64,000 nt of DNA, from positions 1,027,107 to 1,091,106 of the forward strand of contig VZTI01004801.1 of the NCBI GenBank assembly GCA_013397865.1, written 5' to 3'. The translations under genes and the position numbers were made by a program. Origin of the DNA: Struthidea cinerea. Taxonomy: Eukaryota > Chordata > Aves > Passeriformes > Corcoracidae. Numbering within the stretch: the stretch's first letter is position 1; each line of letters opens with the position of its first letter. The notes under the pieces are model-generated. The model was not told where the DNA came from. It did not search any database and saw nothing but the letters and a program-made list of their open reading frames with translations. Positions 43,973-55,629 of the stretch are shown here, in pieces.

Positions 43973-46240
43973 TTCCCAGCTTGAAATGTCATTTAAACTT
44001 GTGCTTGAATCTTGCTTGAATAGCTGCTACTGCAGTCCACTCTTTGTAATTATTTTAAAAGATTTTTTTATTTTTTTTCACATATCTAATGATGATTGGA
44101 ACAGCAGTTGATTAGAAATGGGTCTGTTTTTTAAATAGGAAATAATTTCTTGTGGCTATAGTATACAAGTTTCAGGGTTCTCCATTAGTGCAAGTTCAGT
44201 ACTCACGTGGCAGAATCACAGTTAATACATCTTTCTGAAGAAACTGTTTATTCTGTCACAGTTCTGGGCCTGTCATGGGCAGTCCTTCTTCTTCCTTATT
44301 GCCGTACACCTACTTTTTTTTTAAGGATCAACTGAACAGCAGCATTAAGCAATGAACGACCCATGTACCCTTGTTTGTTTTTTGGATGCTTGGACCAAGG
44401 TTAGCAGGTTGTTGGTTTTTTTCCCAAAGTATAATTTCATCCAAAATTCCCTTATATCCCCAAACTTGAATTCTCTAAGTCAAGCTACAGTTAGTATGAG
44501 AATCTGTTTTAGCAGTTCTCAAAGAACTATTAAATATGCTTTTCAGGAATAGACATACAAAGTACTCCATGGAAAGTGGTGCTTCCTTATGACTCTGGAT
44601 GTAAACTGCCTTGCAAGTTCTTGGATGAGACAGCCCTGGATTTTTCCTTGTTTTCATCTGCAAAAGATTAAGAAAGTCAGTTTAGTATTTCAATACTCAT
44701 TTATCTTAAGTGATAGTTATGTTTATAACTACAGCATGGTCTTCACAAGATGGCAAAGCTCTTAAACAGTGTACAGTAAGCAAAATCTAACAGTTCTGTC
44801 TTTTGTAACAAGTGGAAGGGTTTTTCCTTATTGTTATTGAAATACTATGTTACCAAATGCTTTAAGGTTTGTTACCTGGGGAAACATTTTTATGGTTAAA
44901 CTAGTGAATTCGTTTCCCTAAAAATGTGTCATTTTAAAAGCTGTTTGTTTGAGAAGTTTGTAAGTTATTGCACTTTTGTTATGATGTGGTCAGCTGAGGG
45001 GAAGATAACTGCAGGAAAAAGTTTCATTCCCTGAAACAGAGTCCTGCTTCACCATGTTCTCTTGAATTAGACAGGTGCAGTCAGCAGCAAGAGCTGGGCT
45101 GAGCAGGGAACTGGTTGAAACAGCCTGGTTGAAATGTTTGCACAGATGTGGTGCAATTTTGTCTTTTGTTTAAGCTTTTCTGTCCCCTATATAGTATGCA
45201 TACGTCAGGGGGGGGGCCAACCATGCATTCCTTGCATGCCCTAAGCTTCTACTGAAGGCCTGAAGATGAGAGTTTTAACTGATTTTAGTGATAGAGTGGT
45301 TGTTCCCACATTAGCTGATGCTATAATTGGTTTGTGACATGCTAATTACACAGAATTGCAGTTAGGAAATCTTGATGCTCAGCTTTTCTTTAGTCATGAC
45401 TTTCTCTGCTTAGGAAAAAGTTTAAATTAAGCTTAGCTTTTAATTAGAATCAGATGTGTTGGTCCTCATCCTGCAGTCAGATTTGTATTTTCAGGAATTC
45501 TCATCTCACTGAGGTTATTGAGGCTGCTGGACTGGGGAAGAGATGAGTATAGAAGCAAGGGTAAACTGCAGTAGCTTTTCCAGTCTGGTAGGAGTTCAGG
45601 CAGTGGACTGGCCACAAATAGCTGTTTACTACTGCAGCATATATGGACCATGACTGCTTCTGTGAGTGTGGGAGGCCAATGCTCTCACTTTATGAATTTC
45701 TCCTTAAAAAAAAAGAAAACTTGGAATTTAATTCTTACTGTATAAGTATGCTGACATGGATAGGATCCAGTGAAACTGCGTCTTTTAATATGAAGGTTAG
45801 AATCAGGGTTTTTCAAAAAATACTTCAAACTGGATTCTTTAATTCAATTAGAGAAATTTAATTCACTCTTGTTTCTAAGTTAATGGTTTTTACAAGTTCT
45901 GTTCAGAATAGAGTATCCATTTTCTCTCATCTTATACTTTTCTGTGTTATTTAAGTGCTGAAACAAAAAAAAAACCTCTGGAGCAAGTTTTAGAAAAACA
46001 CCCAACAATATTTTGGCAATGTTGAATTTGGAGTGGATTGTAATGTGTCTGTGCAAGGACTAGATTTTTTGTCATTTTATTTATTGAAGATGCCATTAAA
46101 TGTGTTACCACTTCTTTCAAGATGGACTTATGATTGAAATAAAGATTAAAGGCAATATGCCAATGTGTTGTGTCCATTTAGCAGCAAAACTGTATAAAGA
46201 ATTTGAGGAGATCCAATAAACTTTGTTCTGTGGCTTAATG
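43973..46240 (+). other. CMPK1: CMPK1 3' untranslated region
   Basis: About 2.2 kb of noncoding sequence from the stop to the candidate poly(A) sites, similar in length to the long human CMPK1 3'UTR as I recall it. Open frames here are short and unrelated to known proteins. The end is inferred from the signals at 46138 and 46215. Confidence 0.6.
46138..46220 (+). terminator. CMPK1: CMPK1 polyadenylation signals
   Basis: Two AATAAA hexamers, at 46138-46143 and 46215-46220. The second is followed by GT/T-rich sequence (CTTTGTTCTGTGG), typical of a downstream element, so it is the preferred end. Confidence 0.6.
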
Positions 46241-49200
46241 AGTGCCTGGATTACAGTTTTCTGTCACAAGGGATATTTTTCATATGTATCCATCTCTATA
46301 GAGTGAGCATTTATTAGAGTTAGATGCTTCACGTGGCCACATGCACAGGCATGTGTATGAAAGTTCAGTTTTCACCATCAAAAGTGAAGTCCTGAAGATC
46401 CTTTTAGGCACAGGATAAGATCAGGCCATTGCCTGTGGAACTGGCACCTTTTTTTGATTATACAGTTTATCAAATGACTCTATTCATATAGTAAAGTGAT
46501 AATTCATTTAACGTGTGTGAAAGAAAAGGGTCTTGGAGTGGTCTGGGAAACACAAACCTGTTGTGCACCTGCTGTTGGAGACACTTTTTGTCTGGATTTC
46601 TCATGATTCCCTGCTCAATCAGCAGCTGATCTCCTGACTGCCATTCTGCTCGCTCTGCAGCACATGCCTACATGCTGTACTCCAGGCTGTTCTTAAGGGA
46701 GATTGGCACAGCATAATATTCTCTATAAAAGAAATTGAGAGGCTGCCAGGCTCATTTTAAAATAACCCATTTTATGTAAAGGTTTGTTACAAAAGACGTT
46801 TTGTCACATGTAGCTTCCTGTTAAACAATGTGTTGAACTTAGAATCATAGAATCTTTTGGGTTGGAAAAGTCCTCTAAGATCATCGAATCCAACCCTTCC
46901 AGCTTGAAACTTTACCCTGGAAAGATTTGCAGAGCTGGTCTGAAAGGGGTGGGGGAAGCAGGGAATTTTTCAGCAGTGGTAGGTACCTTTCTGCCGGTAA
47001 AACTGCAGAGACCAAACTTTTGCTGAAACCTCACCCTGAAATTGTAGCATCTCCTCAGGAACGTACTGCCAGGGGCAAAACTGCCCATCAGATTTGCACC
47101 TTTTGGACAGAGATTTTGAGTTAAGTCTCCCACCGTGGGAGTAGGGGCAGGCAGAGATGACCATAAGCATGCACTTGAGGATTGCCTCCTTGTAAGATAT
47201 CCCCCACTAGCAACAATTTGTCCTTAATAAGAAGGGCTGGCTCATGAGGGAGTTCCAAGGTCTTGTGGAAAATTCTGTGTCTTACAACAGCAGGGACATC
47301 TGTGTGCTGCTGCCCAGGCTGGACTGGGGAGAAGGGGAGAGTCAAGTGGAAAAAACGCTCAGTTCAGAGTGGAGCTGCCAGCTGTCGTTACCGGTTGGCA
47401 GTTTCTGGCTGCCAGCATTTAGGAAAGTTGCAGCTCAGGGGATTACTTTCCTCCTCTGGTGTGAGGTTCAGTACCAGTTCGGTCCCTGCTGTGGCACAGA
47501 TGTCTCTGAAGGCTGCGATCTCTGACAGCTCTGCTGGCCTTTGCTCCGGGGGGGCAACAGTTGGCTCCTTGGCACAATCAGGTTATTTCTTCAAGCCGTG
47601 GTGCAGCAGGATTTGGAGACCTGGGGCTGTGCCCTTGCCACAGTCCAAACATCCCAGGGTTAACGGCTGATAATGAAAACTGCAAGTCAATGTGAAGAGG
47701 ATTCGCCTGATCAGGTAACAAAGGAGACAGTAAATATTAAATAATATAAAAATATTAATATGTGGTTTCATATAGCAGCAGTGTGCACACTCTTGATCTG
47801 CAGACCTTTCTAAGCCTTCCATAGAGATAGGGGAGCATGGAAGAATTTAATCTTGCATCTCTGCTATTTTTCATGGATTGCTTAATTTAAGATGGTGGGT
47901 TTCAGCATGTGTATTTGTAGAGTATTTCTGTTGGTAACAATAGGCGTCTTTATTGAGTCTTTTAATCTACTCAGCTGAGGTATTCTTTATCCTCTTTGCT
48001 TTCTGCCTTTTAATGCCTTTTCCTTACCTTTCTGAATTGCAGACGCTCTTTGGGGTAGGGAAGGGGGTGCTCTTGCCAATCTCTATGTGCCTTGCTAAAT
48101 AAAGAAAACCTTTAAACCTTCATCTGGAGCAATCTGAACCTGTTTCTGACATGAACTTGGTACATAAGCTGTTACAAATCCAGCATAAAGCACATTGCCT
48201 TTTTTTCTTTTTTTTCCCCAGCTACAGGAAATCTCAGTGTAGTACCTCTGCTCTTTTCTCCTGTGTGAGTCACATCAGCTGTGTCTGCCTTGCTTCAGCA
48301 CAGTGCTTAGCAGCAGTTGCATGAGAAAACCTCAGTCACTAGATGTTAAACCAGCAGTGACCAGTTATGCAGCAATGGAGGCAAGTGAGATGGTTGAGGA
48401 GGGGAGGGAAGATGCTTAGAGAAGCTCAGTCAATCCTGCTTCACTCGTCAGACTTCAGCTTTAGGTAAATACCTGTTCCACAGGGCAGCAATGCTTGTGG
48501 GGTGCAGCTATTTCATGATTGCGCTGTACAGAAATTAATGCAAAAGCAATCCCTGCCTACAAATTCCTCATCTCCCCTCATTGACTCTGCCACCTTTAAT
48601 GCCAGGGGTTGTGGAGACAGCAATTTTTCTTCAGGATAACACCGTAGAAACTAAACTAGGCAGCGTGAAGGCAATGTGAGCCTTGCACGTGAAGCATGAG
48701 ATGCACAGTGTATTTCACTGTGGGCAGCAGTGCCAGGCTGTTTTGTCATCCTGGCTTATAACTGCATTCAGACAGCAAAGCAGAAATTTTCTCTTACCCC
48801 TCAAATGTTTGGCAGAAAGCTTGCTTTTGTCTAAAATGTTTCTTAAGCACTGTGTGAACCATTCAGTCCTAAACCAAATACCAGTTTGAGTTGTGCTTTT
48901 TCTATCCAATTTACAAATAAGAGGGTTTGGTTTAGTTTCTTGTAATAAGTGCTGCAGCGAGACAACTCTTGGAAAATGCAAGGCACCATCCCAAAAGATA
49001 CTATCTGCTTTACTCTGGAGGGCTTTTTAGCACAATGCTGTTTCTGTGTGGTAAGAAATGGCAAAGATTGCTGTGTGACTACCAAAGGGTGATGGGCTGG
49101 CACGTGAAAATGGTATCTTGGACAACTTCTGTTCTCAGCACGCATTTCCATTTAGTGCCACGAGGTATTAAAAGAGATTTGGGGATAGAATTAGATCAAG

Positions 49201-50500
49201 TCTTGGGAGTAAAGCTTAATCTATCATGGAGGTCTTCGGGAACTCTCAGGATCTGTCAGGGTATATGGAGGATATAATATCTGGTGGTCCTCTCTCCTGA
49301 CTGAGCATAGGGCAGCTCTTTAGGCTTCTATTCAGGGCGTTACTACTGTTGTCTTCTTCAGCCAGACCCAGCTGAAGTTCCCAGCTCTGGTCACCGAGTA
49401 TGCTGAGGTCTGTATTATGTTCTAACTCAAATACCTCTGTTCTGTCTGAACACCCCCTCCAGCTTTGTTTGGATGTGATGGAAATCATCAGGGAGGGGAC
49501 TGGCACAGTTAAACTGCTGCTCCACCTCGTTTTCCGCACACAAACTTTTATGACAGGAGATACTTTCTGGGAGCTGTAGTGGCTTCCTTACTTCCATTTT
49601 CCCTTCCAGGCCATGCATGCTGGATGCACAAGAGTTCCCAAGGTAGAGCAGTATCTCCATACCCCAAGAGGGGAGGTGGTAGCTGGACCGTAGAAGAAGC
49701 CCTGGGGCAGAGAAGACAACAAAAGCCTGAAACATCCTGGGTGCATTTTTCAAATGAAAGCATAATCAGGAGCCACTTTTTTGCTGGGTAATCAAAATGC
49801 CCATGGAAAAAAACAGGGATGATTTCACAATGTTCTTTCTAATTTAAAATTTTCTGTGGAAAGAAAGTGCATTTGACCACTTCCTTGCGACAGCAAGCAC
49901 AGGGTTTTAAGTGCTGCTCCTGAAGCAAGCATTGCTTTTGGCTTCCTATGTGTGACTCCTTGTGAAGCTTCCTTGGGCTCTTGGACGCTGCTCTTGCCAG
50001 CGAGAGCCCAGATTGCTTCCAGCAATAAACATCCCACAAAATTATGTATGTTCTTTAAGAAAAGTACCAAGATTTTCTGCTAATTGCAAAAATACATAAT
50101 GGATGCTTTCAGCACCTGTTATTTATTCTCCAACTAGCTTTCATCCAAAAGTAACCTTTAAACAAACATTAAGATTGAGGAGTGTAACTGTTTCAATGTG
50201 TCACGTCTACTCCCTCCAGTTTAATGATGTTTGAAACGTGTGCTTAGAGCTGACTTCTAGAAGCAGAAGTTGTTTATGTCTCTAGCTCAGAGACGTTCCC
50301 AACATGGAGAAGGTGGTGCTTGGTGCCAGAGATGATGGATGTCTCTGTGCTCTTTTTTGGGAGCCAAAGCCCAGCAGGGAGGATTTTGCTCGCACGACAG
50401 TTGCTTCGATGCACCACAAGGAGGGGTGCAAGGCTCGCGGAGAGCAGGATGCAGCTTGGAAGTGGCATTCACGGGATGTACAGTACTGCCCGTATATTGA
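46241..50500. other. intergenic sequence after CMPK1
   Basis: No gene supported. Apart from the CR1 fragment I saw no repeat longer than short T runs. Open frames are under 140 codons, overlap on both strands and resemble nothing I know. Confidence 0.6.
46841..46898 (-). mobile_element. CR1 LINE 3' end fragment, minus strand
   Basis: AGAATCATAGAATCTTTTGG, then GTTGGAAAAGTCCTCTAAGA and TCATCGAATCCAACCC: the reverse complement of the CR1 3' terminus with its ATTCTATGATTCT tail. Only about 58 bp are clear. Confidence 0.85.
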
Positions 50501-50552
50501 AAGACCTGATTTTTAGTTAAAAAGCCTGACTATTTTTAACGGTGTAACTTAA

Positions 50553-50568
50553 CAACAACAACAACAAA
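50553..50568. repeat. (AAC)5 microsatellite
   Basis: Five tandem AAC units, followed about 100 bp later by a run of about 16 T (50665-50680). Confidence 0.85.
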
Positions 50569-50569
50569 A

Positions 50570-53500
50570 TCCACACAAAGAAATATTTTTAATGAGTTTT
50601 TTGTTGCGCTGAGATCGATCTGCTATGTTGATTACTTGACGACAGTCATTGTCATGCCTCCTCCTTTTTTTTTTTTTTTGGTCAGTTTATTTAATTGTAT
50701 CTAATGAGAACAACTAGATGGGGCCCACTTAATTATTGTGGCTGTTCTGTGCAACTACATTCGTGACAGCATGGACCACAGGGACCAAAAGGGAACTTTC
50801 TGAGATAATCTTGCGTGAGAGCTTTTCACGAGTGAAGGAATTTGATACGTGGTACCATGGCAGATAAGTATTCCTGGTGTCTCTCCGTCCTAGAGTGCCT
50901 CCAAAGTGAGGTCTAGGCTGGACTGGCAGAGGGAGCACTAAAAGTGAAGCTGCTGGGAAGAACTGTGTGGTAAGCACCCAATTCCCTTTCACGGGTGCCT
51001 TGCATCTGATTCCCTCCCACAGGAAAACTTTAGAGAGGAAAGTCTGTAGCAACATAGTCAAAACCTTAATTGCTTTGTCTGTTGATTGATGTTTTTTGTC
51101 AAAATCTTCTAGTTGCCCTTCCATCCTATTATTCCTTCCAAATTACTGTGATGGAAAAGCATGGACCAGTTTACTCCTTCAGGCATGGCTGTGCAGATGC
51201 TCCCTGAGTATCCTTCAGCAAGAATGAGCCCATGCTTCCCAAAAGGACCTCTTGCTAGGGGAACGGGAAGAGACAGAATGGGGTTGGCATCTTGACTGGT
51301 GCAGGGCAGAGATGAGAAGTGTGGAGGTGCCAGCAGGGTTCGACTTTGTTTTGACACCACTTTGTGCTGGGGCACGGCCAGTAATTCTGACCATGGGGCA
51401 TGAGCAGGACTGGTACCAGCAGCCATCCCCTGGGTAGGTTCAGCATCTCTGCCATTCCGGTGACATCTGGGTCTTATGACACTTCCCAGAGAGACAGCAG
51501 AGCAGCACTGCTGGGGGCTCAGCACTAATGGATTTGCAGCCCCTTTGCAGCAGATCTGTTCCTCTCCACTTAGATATGTTCCCATTTCTAGGCAGCCTGT
51601 ATTACAGATGGGGAGATCATTGTACAAAGGGACTCTCAAATTTGGCAGAAATACATCCTACATGTCTGACAAAAGGAGAAATAGTCTTTGCAAAGAGCAG
51701 CTGCTCAAATTGACAAACTGGCTCCTAATTCTCTGCAGTTAGTAGGAAAAGGTTCCTTAGGGCAGGCTTACTGGGGTTTAGGAGAATTCACTGCATCTCT
51801 TCAAGGAACCGGGAGTCATTTGCCCCCAAAGTTAGTCCAGGTGTTTAAGTTAGGATGTTAATTCTGACGCTTTTCTTAAGGACTGAGAGAAGAGGTTTTT
51901 TTCTTCTGGGAAATTCATCAATACAATTTTTTAGGGCACCTGCTGATGCTGGTAAGAGAAGTGCCTCAAGAACGAGTTAAATGTGGGCAGAGTCTGAGAA
52001 CCAAAACAGGCTTGGAAGTCCAGTCCTCTGTGAAGGATGTGACATCTCTCAGCAGTCTTGTCCAACCTGCTAAAGTCCATCTGCCCTGCAGAATAAAAGA
52101 GTAGATAATTATGTTTTGGATAACATGTGTTTCTAAAAGTTAAGAAGAACGTTAGTTAATGGAATTGATAAGGCACAAGTGACATTATCATTAATAATAA
52201 TAATTAAAAGTCATAGCCTTAATTTTGAAAATTAGGGGGAATATGATGCATCCATTAACTGCCACTGTGATAGGGATTGCTCTGGAGAAGGGAGAGTTTG
52301 AGTCTCTTTGGGAGAGCAGGTAGGTTTCTGCTGTCTGAGTAGGCACAGGGTCACCACAGCAGCTAATGAAGGTTGGAGGAGGCACATGAATACCCTCAAT
52401 TAGTTTGGTTGTTATTCTTCCATCATGAACAATTCATTAACTCCTGCCTTATCTACGCTGCCGTTCCCTCCCTGAGCTGCACAGTCAACAATATGAGCTC
52501 TGGGGAAAAAGGGTAAAAGTGAGGGGATGAGACACGCCACAAACAGCAGAGGAGATGCTGAAGGGCGAGGGAATGGGTCAGGTCTTTGGCAGATACCCTC
52601 ATGTGAGAGTCCTTAGCGCAAACACTGATGTGCTGCTAATTGTTCTAATTGGTTCCAGCAGGGAACCCAGCCCAGATGGGTGAGGACAGGCATTTACTAA
52701 CTGGCTCCTACTGGTCCCTAGAAGTCAGTGTGGAATTGCTGACAGGATATCACACCCAGCGAAGAAAGGACCGGTCCTGCAGCCCCAGTTTGGGATCCAG
52801 GGAAGGAGCAGAGGTGAGAGCTCTGGGTTCAGTTGTTGCTACATTGGTTTGTTTAGGGGAGAAGTTGCTGGAGCCTTTGGGCTGCCTGAGGGGAAGGTGC
52901 CAGGGTTTTTTTTTTCCCTAGTCCCAAGGACATTTGGCTGAGGAGCTCCGTTGTATTTCATGGGACATTAGAAACAGAGTGAGGACTGGAGCCCAAAACC
53001 TTGGGATTCCTTAGGTAGAGGTCTCCATCAAGCTCAGGTCTTTTCTGTTCTTCTGGTCCCTTTTCCCTCCCAGTAAATGCCCCAAAACTCCCGAGTTGCT
53101 GAGGAGTTTGATAACTGAGGAGTTACTTAAGGGGAGGGACTTTGGTGCCCCAAAACCTTCGTGACTGGAAAGCCTGCCAGGCACTCAGAGAGCATGAAAT
53201 CCAGTTAGAAATCATCTGAAGCTTGGTTTTGGTTGTTTTTTTGTCTTTCTTTTCTTCTTTGTTTCCTTGTTTTTGGTTTGTTTCTGTCCAATAACCACAA
53301 GGAGTAGGAAAGATGGTTTGGATTTTTTTCTCTTTTTAAGTGGACTCAGATTTCTGTATCATCTCTTGGAGCTTTATTTAAAGGAAAAAAAAATCCTACC
53401 CGACTCCCTCTGACTCCAGTACTGAAAGCTCTAAGGAAGCATTGCTAGCTCTATTTAGTGGGAAAACTTCCCCTGCTCTGTGCTGCAGGCTTTAAATGGA

Positions 53501-55010
53501 GAAAAGGGCTAAAGGATAACAGGTGGAAGAAATGCTGAAGGTTAAATGAGTTATCACACAGCTGTAGCAAGTCAGCGAACCTTGCTTGCTGGAGGAGCTG
53601 CCCTGGTTTATCAGACTGGTGGCAAGAGCTGCCTGCCAGGGCTCTGCCCTGCCCGCAGATCATCAGCTTGTGTGATGCTGAGCAGTTGGGCTGTTCTTGG
53701 CTCGGTTTTAATTCAGAGCTAGCTCTAAGTAATGGGCAAGTGAGCTGCATGAGTAAACCCTGACCCTGCAGCTGACAGAGGTGAGACAGAGGGACCGTGA
53801 CCCACCAGCCCTGTTCTCTGTTTCACATACAGCTGATTTTATTTTCCCTTTTCTGCTGCAAAAGGATGTTTTTAGCACCTGAGAGGCGTAAGCAAAATGA
53901 GAACTGTTTTTCCCAGTGCTGAGATGCTGCTGTGGACCTGCTGCCTGCTGCTGTGCCTGGCTGCATTGACAGACCCTCTGCTCCCCAGCAATGCCCAGCC
54001 TTGATCCTTTGTGCTGTTAAGTCTGTGATGGTGTGAGCAGAGGAAGTGGGTTCTTTGCGTGCCTAAAACCGGGTGTCCACTAAAGCATGGCTGTGGAATG
54101 GGTTCACCAGGTGCCCATCCACGGGGGCGTACGGCCCCCGCCTGGGCTCTGCTCACCCCATCCCTACACACACAGACACTGCTCTCCTGCTTCTTTAGGG
54201 TTGACATGACCAGCTTCCCACGAGGTCCCTGGGGGTGAAGTCACCACCAGCAGAGTTAAAAAGCCTTTCTGGAGGTAAATAAAGCCCCAAGCTCTCCTAT
54301 TATTTTAAAGAAGCTGCCTCCCACATGTGACCTTGAGGTTTGTGTTGATGGGAGCCTGCCGCAAGGGTTTAGTCTGAAACCAAATCCCCTCTCCCTCTGC
54401 CTTTCTCCCTGAAATGGGAGCTGTCATCATCCTGCTCAATCTTTTAAGTCGGCCTGAACACTGATTGTCTCTCTTTACTAAAAAGCAAGAGTCTGGGATG
54501 CTGCATGAGGCTGTGGCTCTGCTTTAAGGTGTGCTCTCACTTGCTCTTTGGTGTTTGCCTGGTCTCCTCTGCCGTGTGACTCCAGTGAAGGTGCGTTCCT
54601 GATGAAAGGTTTGTTTTAGTGAAAGTGGGGCAGAAGGTGGAGCCTGCAGGTCCTGTTGTTGAGGCCACTGTAGTCTCTTGGAGTGGGCAGCTGTTGGTAT
54701 GGAGGGGAGAAAGGACAGGCACCCAGGGTGGCTGCAGGTCCCCTGTGCATGAGAGGAACTCTGGGGGTCACCCCTTTCCTCATGGGTGAGAGCATGGCTG
54801 TGGGGTAGATGAGGGTGAGGCAGGCAGAAATTGGGCTCTTGCTGCTCCCTGATAGAAAACACAACCATGAAACTGCTCAAAATACCCATCATAAGTAACA
54901 AGCCCCCCAGCAGCTGCCAGGAAACTTTTGGGGATGGACCAACATTAGAATGTTCTCTGCTGAGCCCTGGCTTGAGAGCATCGGGCTGATTCAATGGGGA
55001 GATGATATAT
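50570..55010. other. intergenic sequence, no gene seen
   Basis: Unique-looking sequence with short T-rich stretches near 50.67, 52.9 and 53.2 kb. AT-rich, homeodomain-motif-rich blocks at 50.57-50.78 and 52.14-52.22 kb could be conserved noncoding elements, but nothing here proves it. Confidence 0.5.
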
Positions 55011-55011
55011 C

Positions 55012-55178
55012 CCAGGTGAAACATAATCCCTCTGACAGGGATGAAATAAACTCTCTCAGCAGGTACCTTTCCCTGCTGACTGTGGTCTTCTCCTTTTTCG
55101 GCCCCAGACCAAAGCCTGCTTGACAGGGACATCTTGAAGCAAGTCAGTCAAAGGATGGCGGGGAAGAGAAGATAAACA
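55012..55178 (+). repeat. imperfect direct repeat, copy 1
   Basis: Begins CAGGTGAAACATAATCCCTC, continues with CTCAGCAGGTACCTTTCCCT and CCCCAGACCAAAGCCTGCTT, and ends near GGGAAGAGAAG. It matches copy 2 exactly 450 bp downstream, with scattered substitutions. Confidence 0.88.
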
Positions 55179-55269
55179 TGGTGTTCTGTGATACAAAATG
55201 TCTATTTGGCCAGTTTGGGTCAGCTGCTCTGGCCATGTTCCTGCCCAGTTTCCCTCGCCTCTCCTCACT

Positions 55270-55461
55270 GGCAGAGTATGAGACATGGAAAAGTCCTTGA
55301 CTCAGCATAAGCCCCACTTAGCAACAATTAAATACCAGTGTGTTATCAACATTATTCTCTAAATTACTAAATACAAAACACAGAACTGTAGCAGCTACCA
55401 GGAAGAAAAATAACTCGATACCAATCAAAACCAGTTGCTGTCTGGAGTTAAACCATGACAC
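55270..55461. repeat. possible dispersed avian retroelement fragment
   Basis: Motifs such as CCAGTGTGTTATCAACATTA, ACTAAATACAAAACACAGAA and ACCAGGAAGAAAAATAACTC resemble sequence I recall as a common dispersed repeat in bird genomes, probably an LTR-retrotransposon remnant. There is no coding capacity. Family assignment is uncertain. Confidence 0.4.
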
Positions 55462-55628
55462 TCAGGTGAAACACAATCCCTCTGCCAGGGATGAAATAAG
55501 CTCTCACAGCAGGTACCTTTCCCTGCTGGCTATGGGCTTTTCCCTTTTTGGCCCCAGACCACAGCCTGCTTGACAGGGACATCTTTAATGGTGTCAGTCA
55601 AAGTGCAGTGGAGAAGAGAAGGCAAACA
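55462..55628 (+). repeat. imperfect direct repeat, copy 2
   Basis: CAGGTGAAACACAATCCCTC, then CACAGCAGGTACCTTTCCCT and CCCCAGACCACAGCCTGCTT, ending near GGAGAAGAGAAGG. It is the partner of the copy at 55012. The retroelement-like segment ends directly at its start. Confidence 0.88.
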
Positions 55629-55629
55629 G

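Noticed and set aside
46912..47670. Cluster of short overlapping open frames on both strands beside the CR1 fragment
   Set aside because: No protein similarity recognised and no consistent splice structure; probably chance.
54524..55132. Minus-strand open frame of about 200 codons
   Set aside because: No known motif and no splice context, and it runs into the direct repeat copy.
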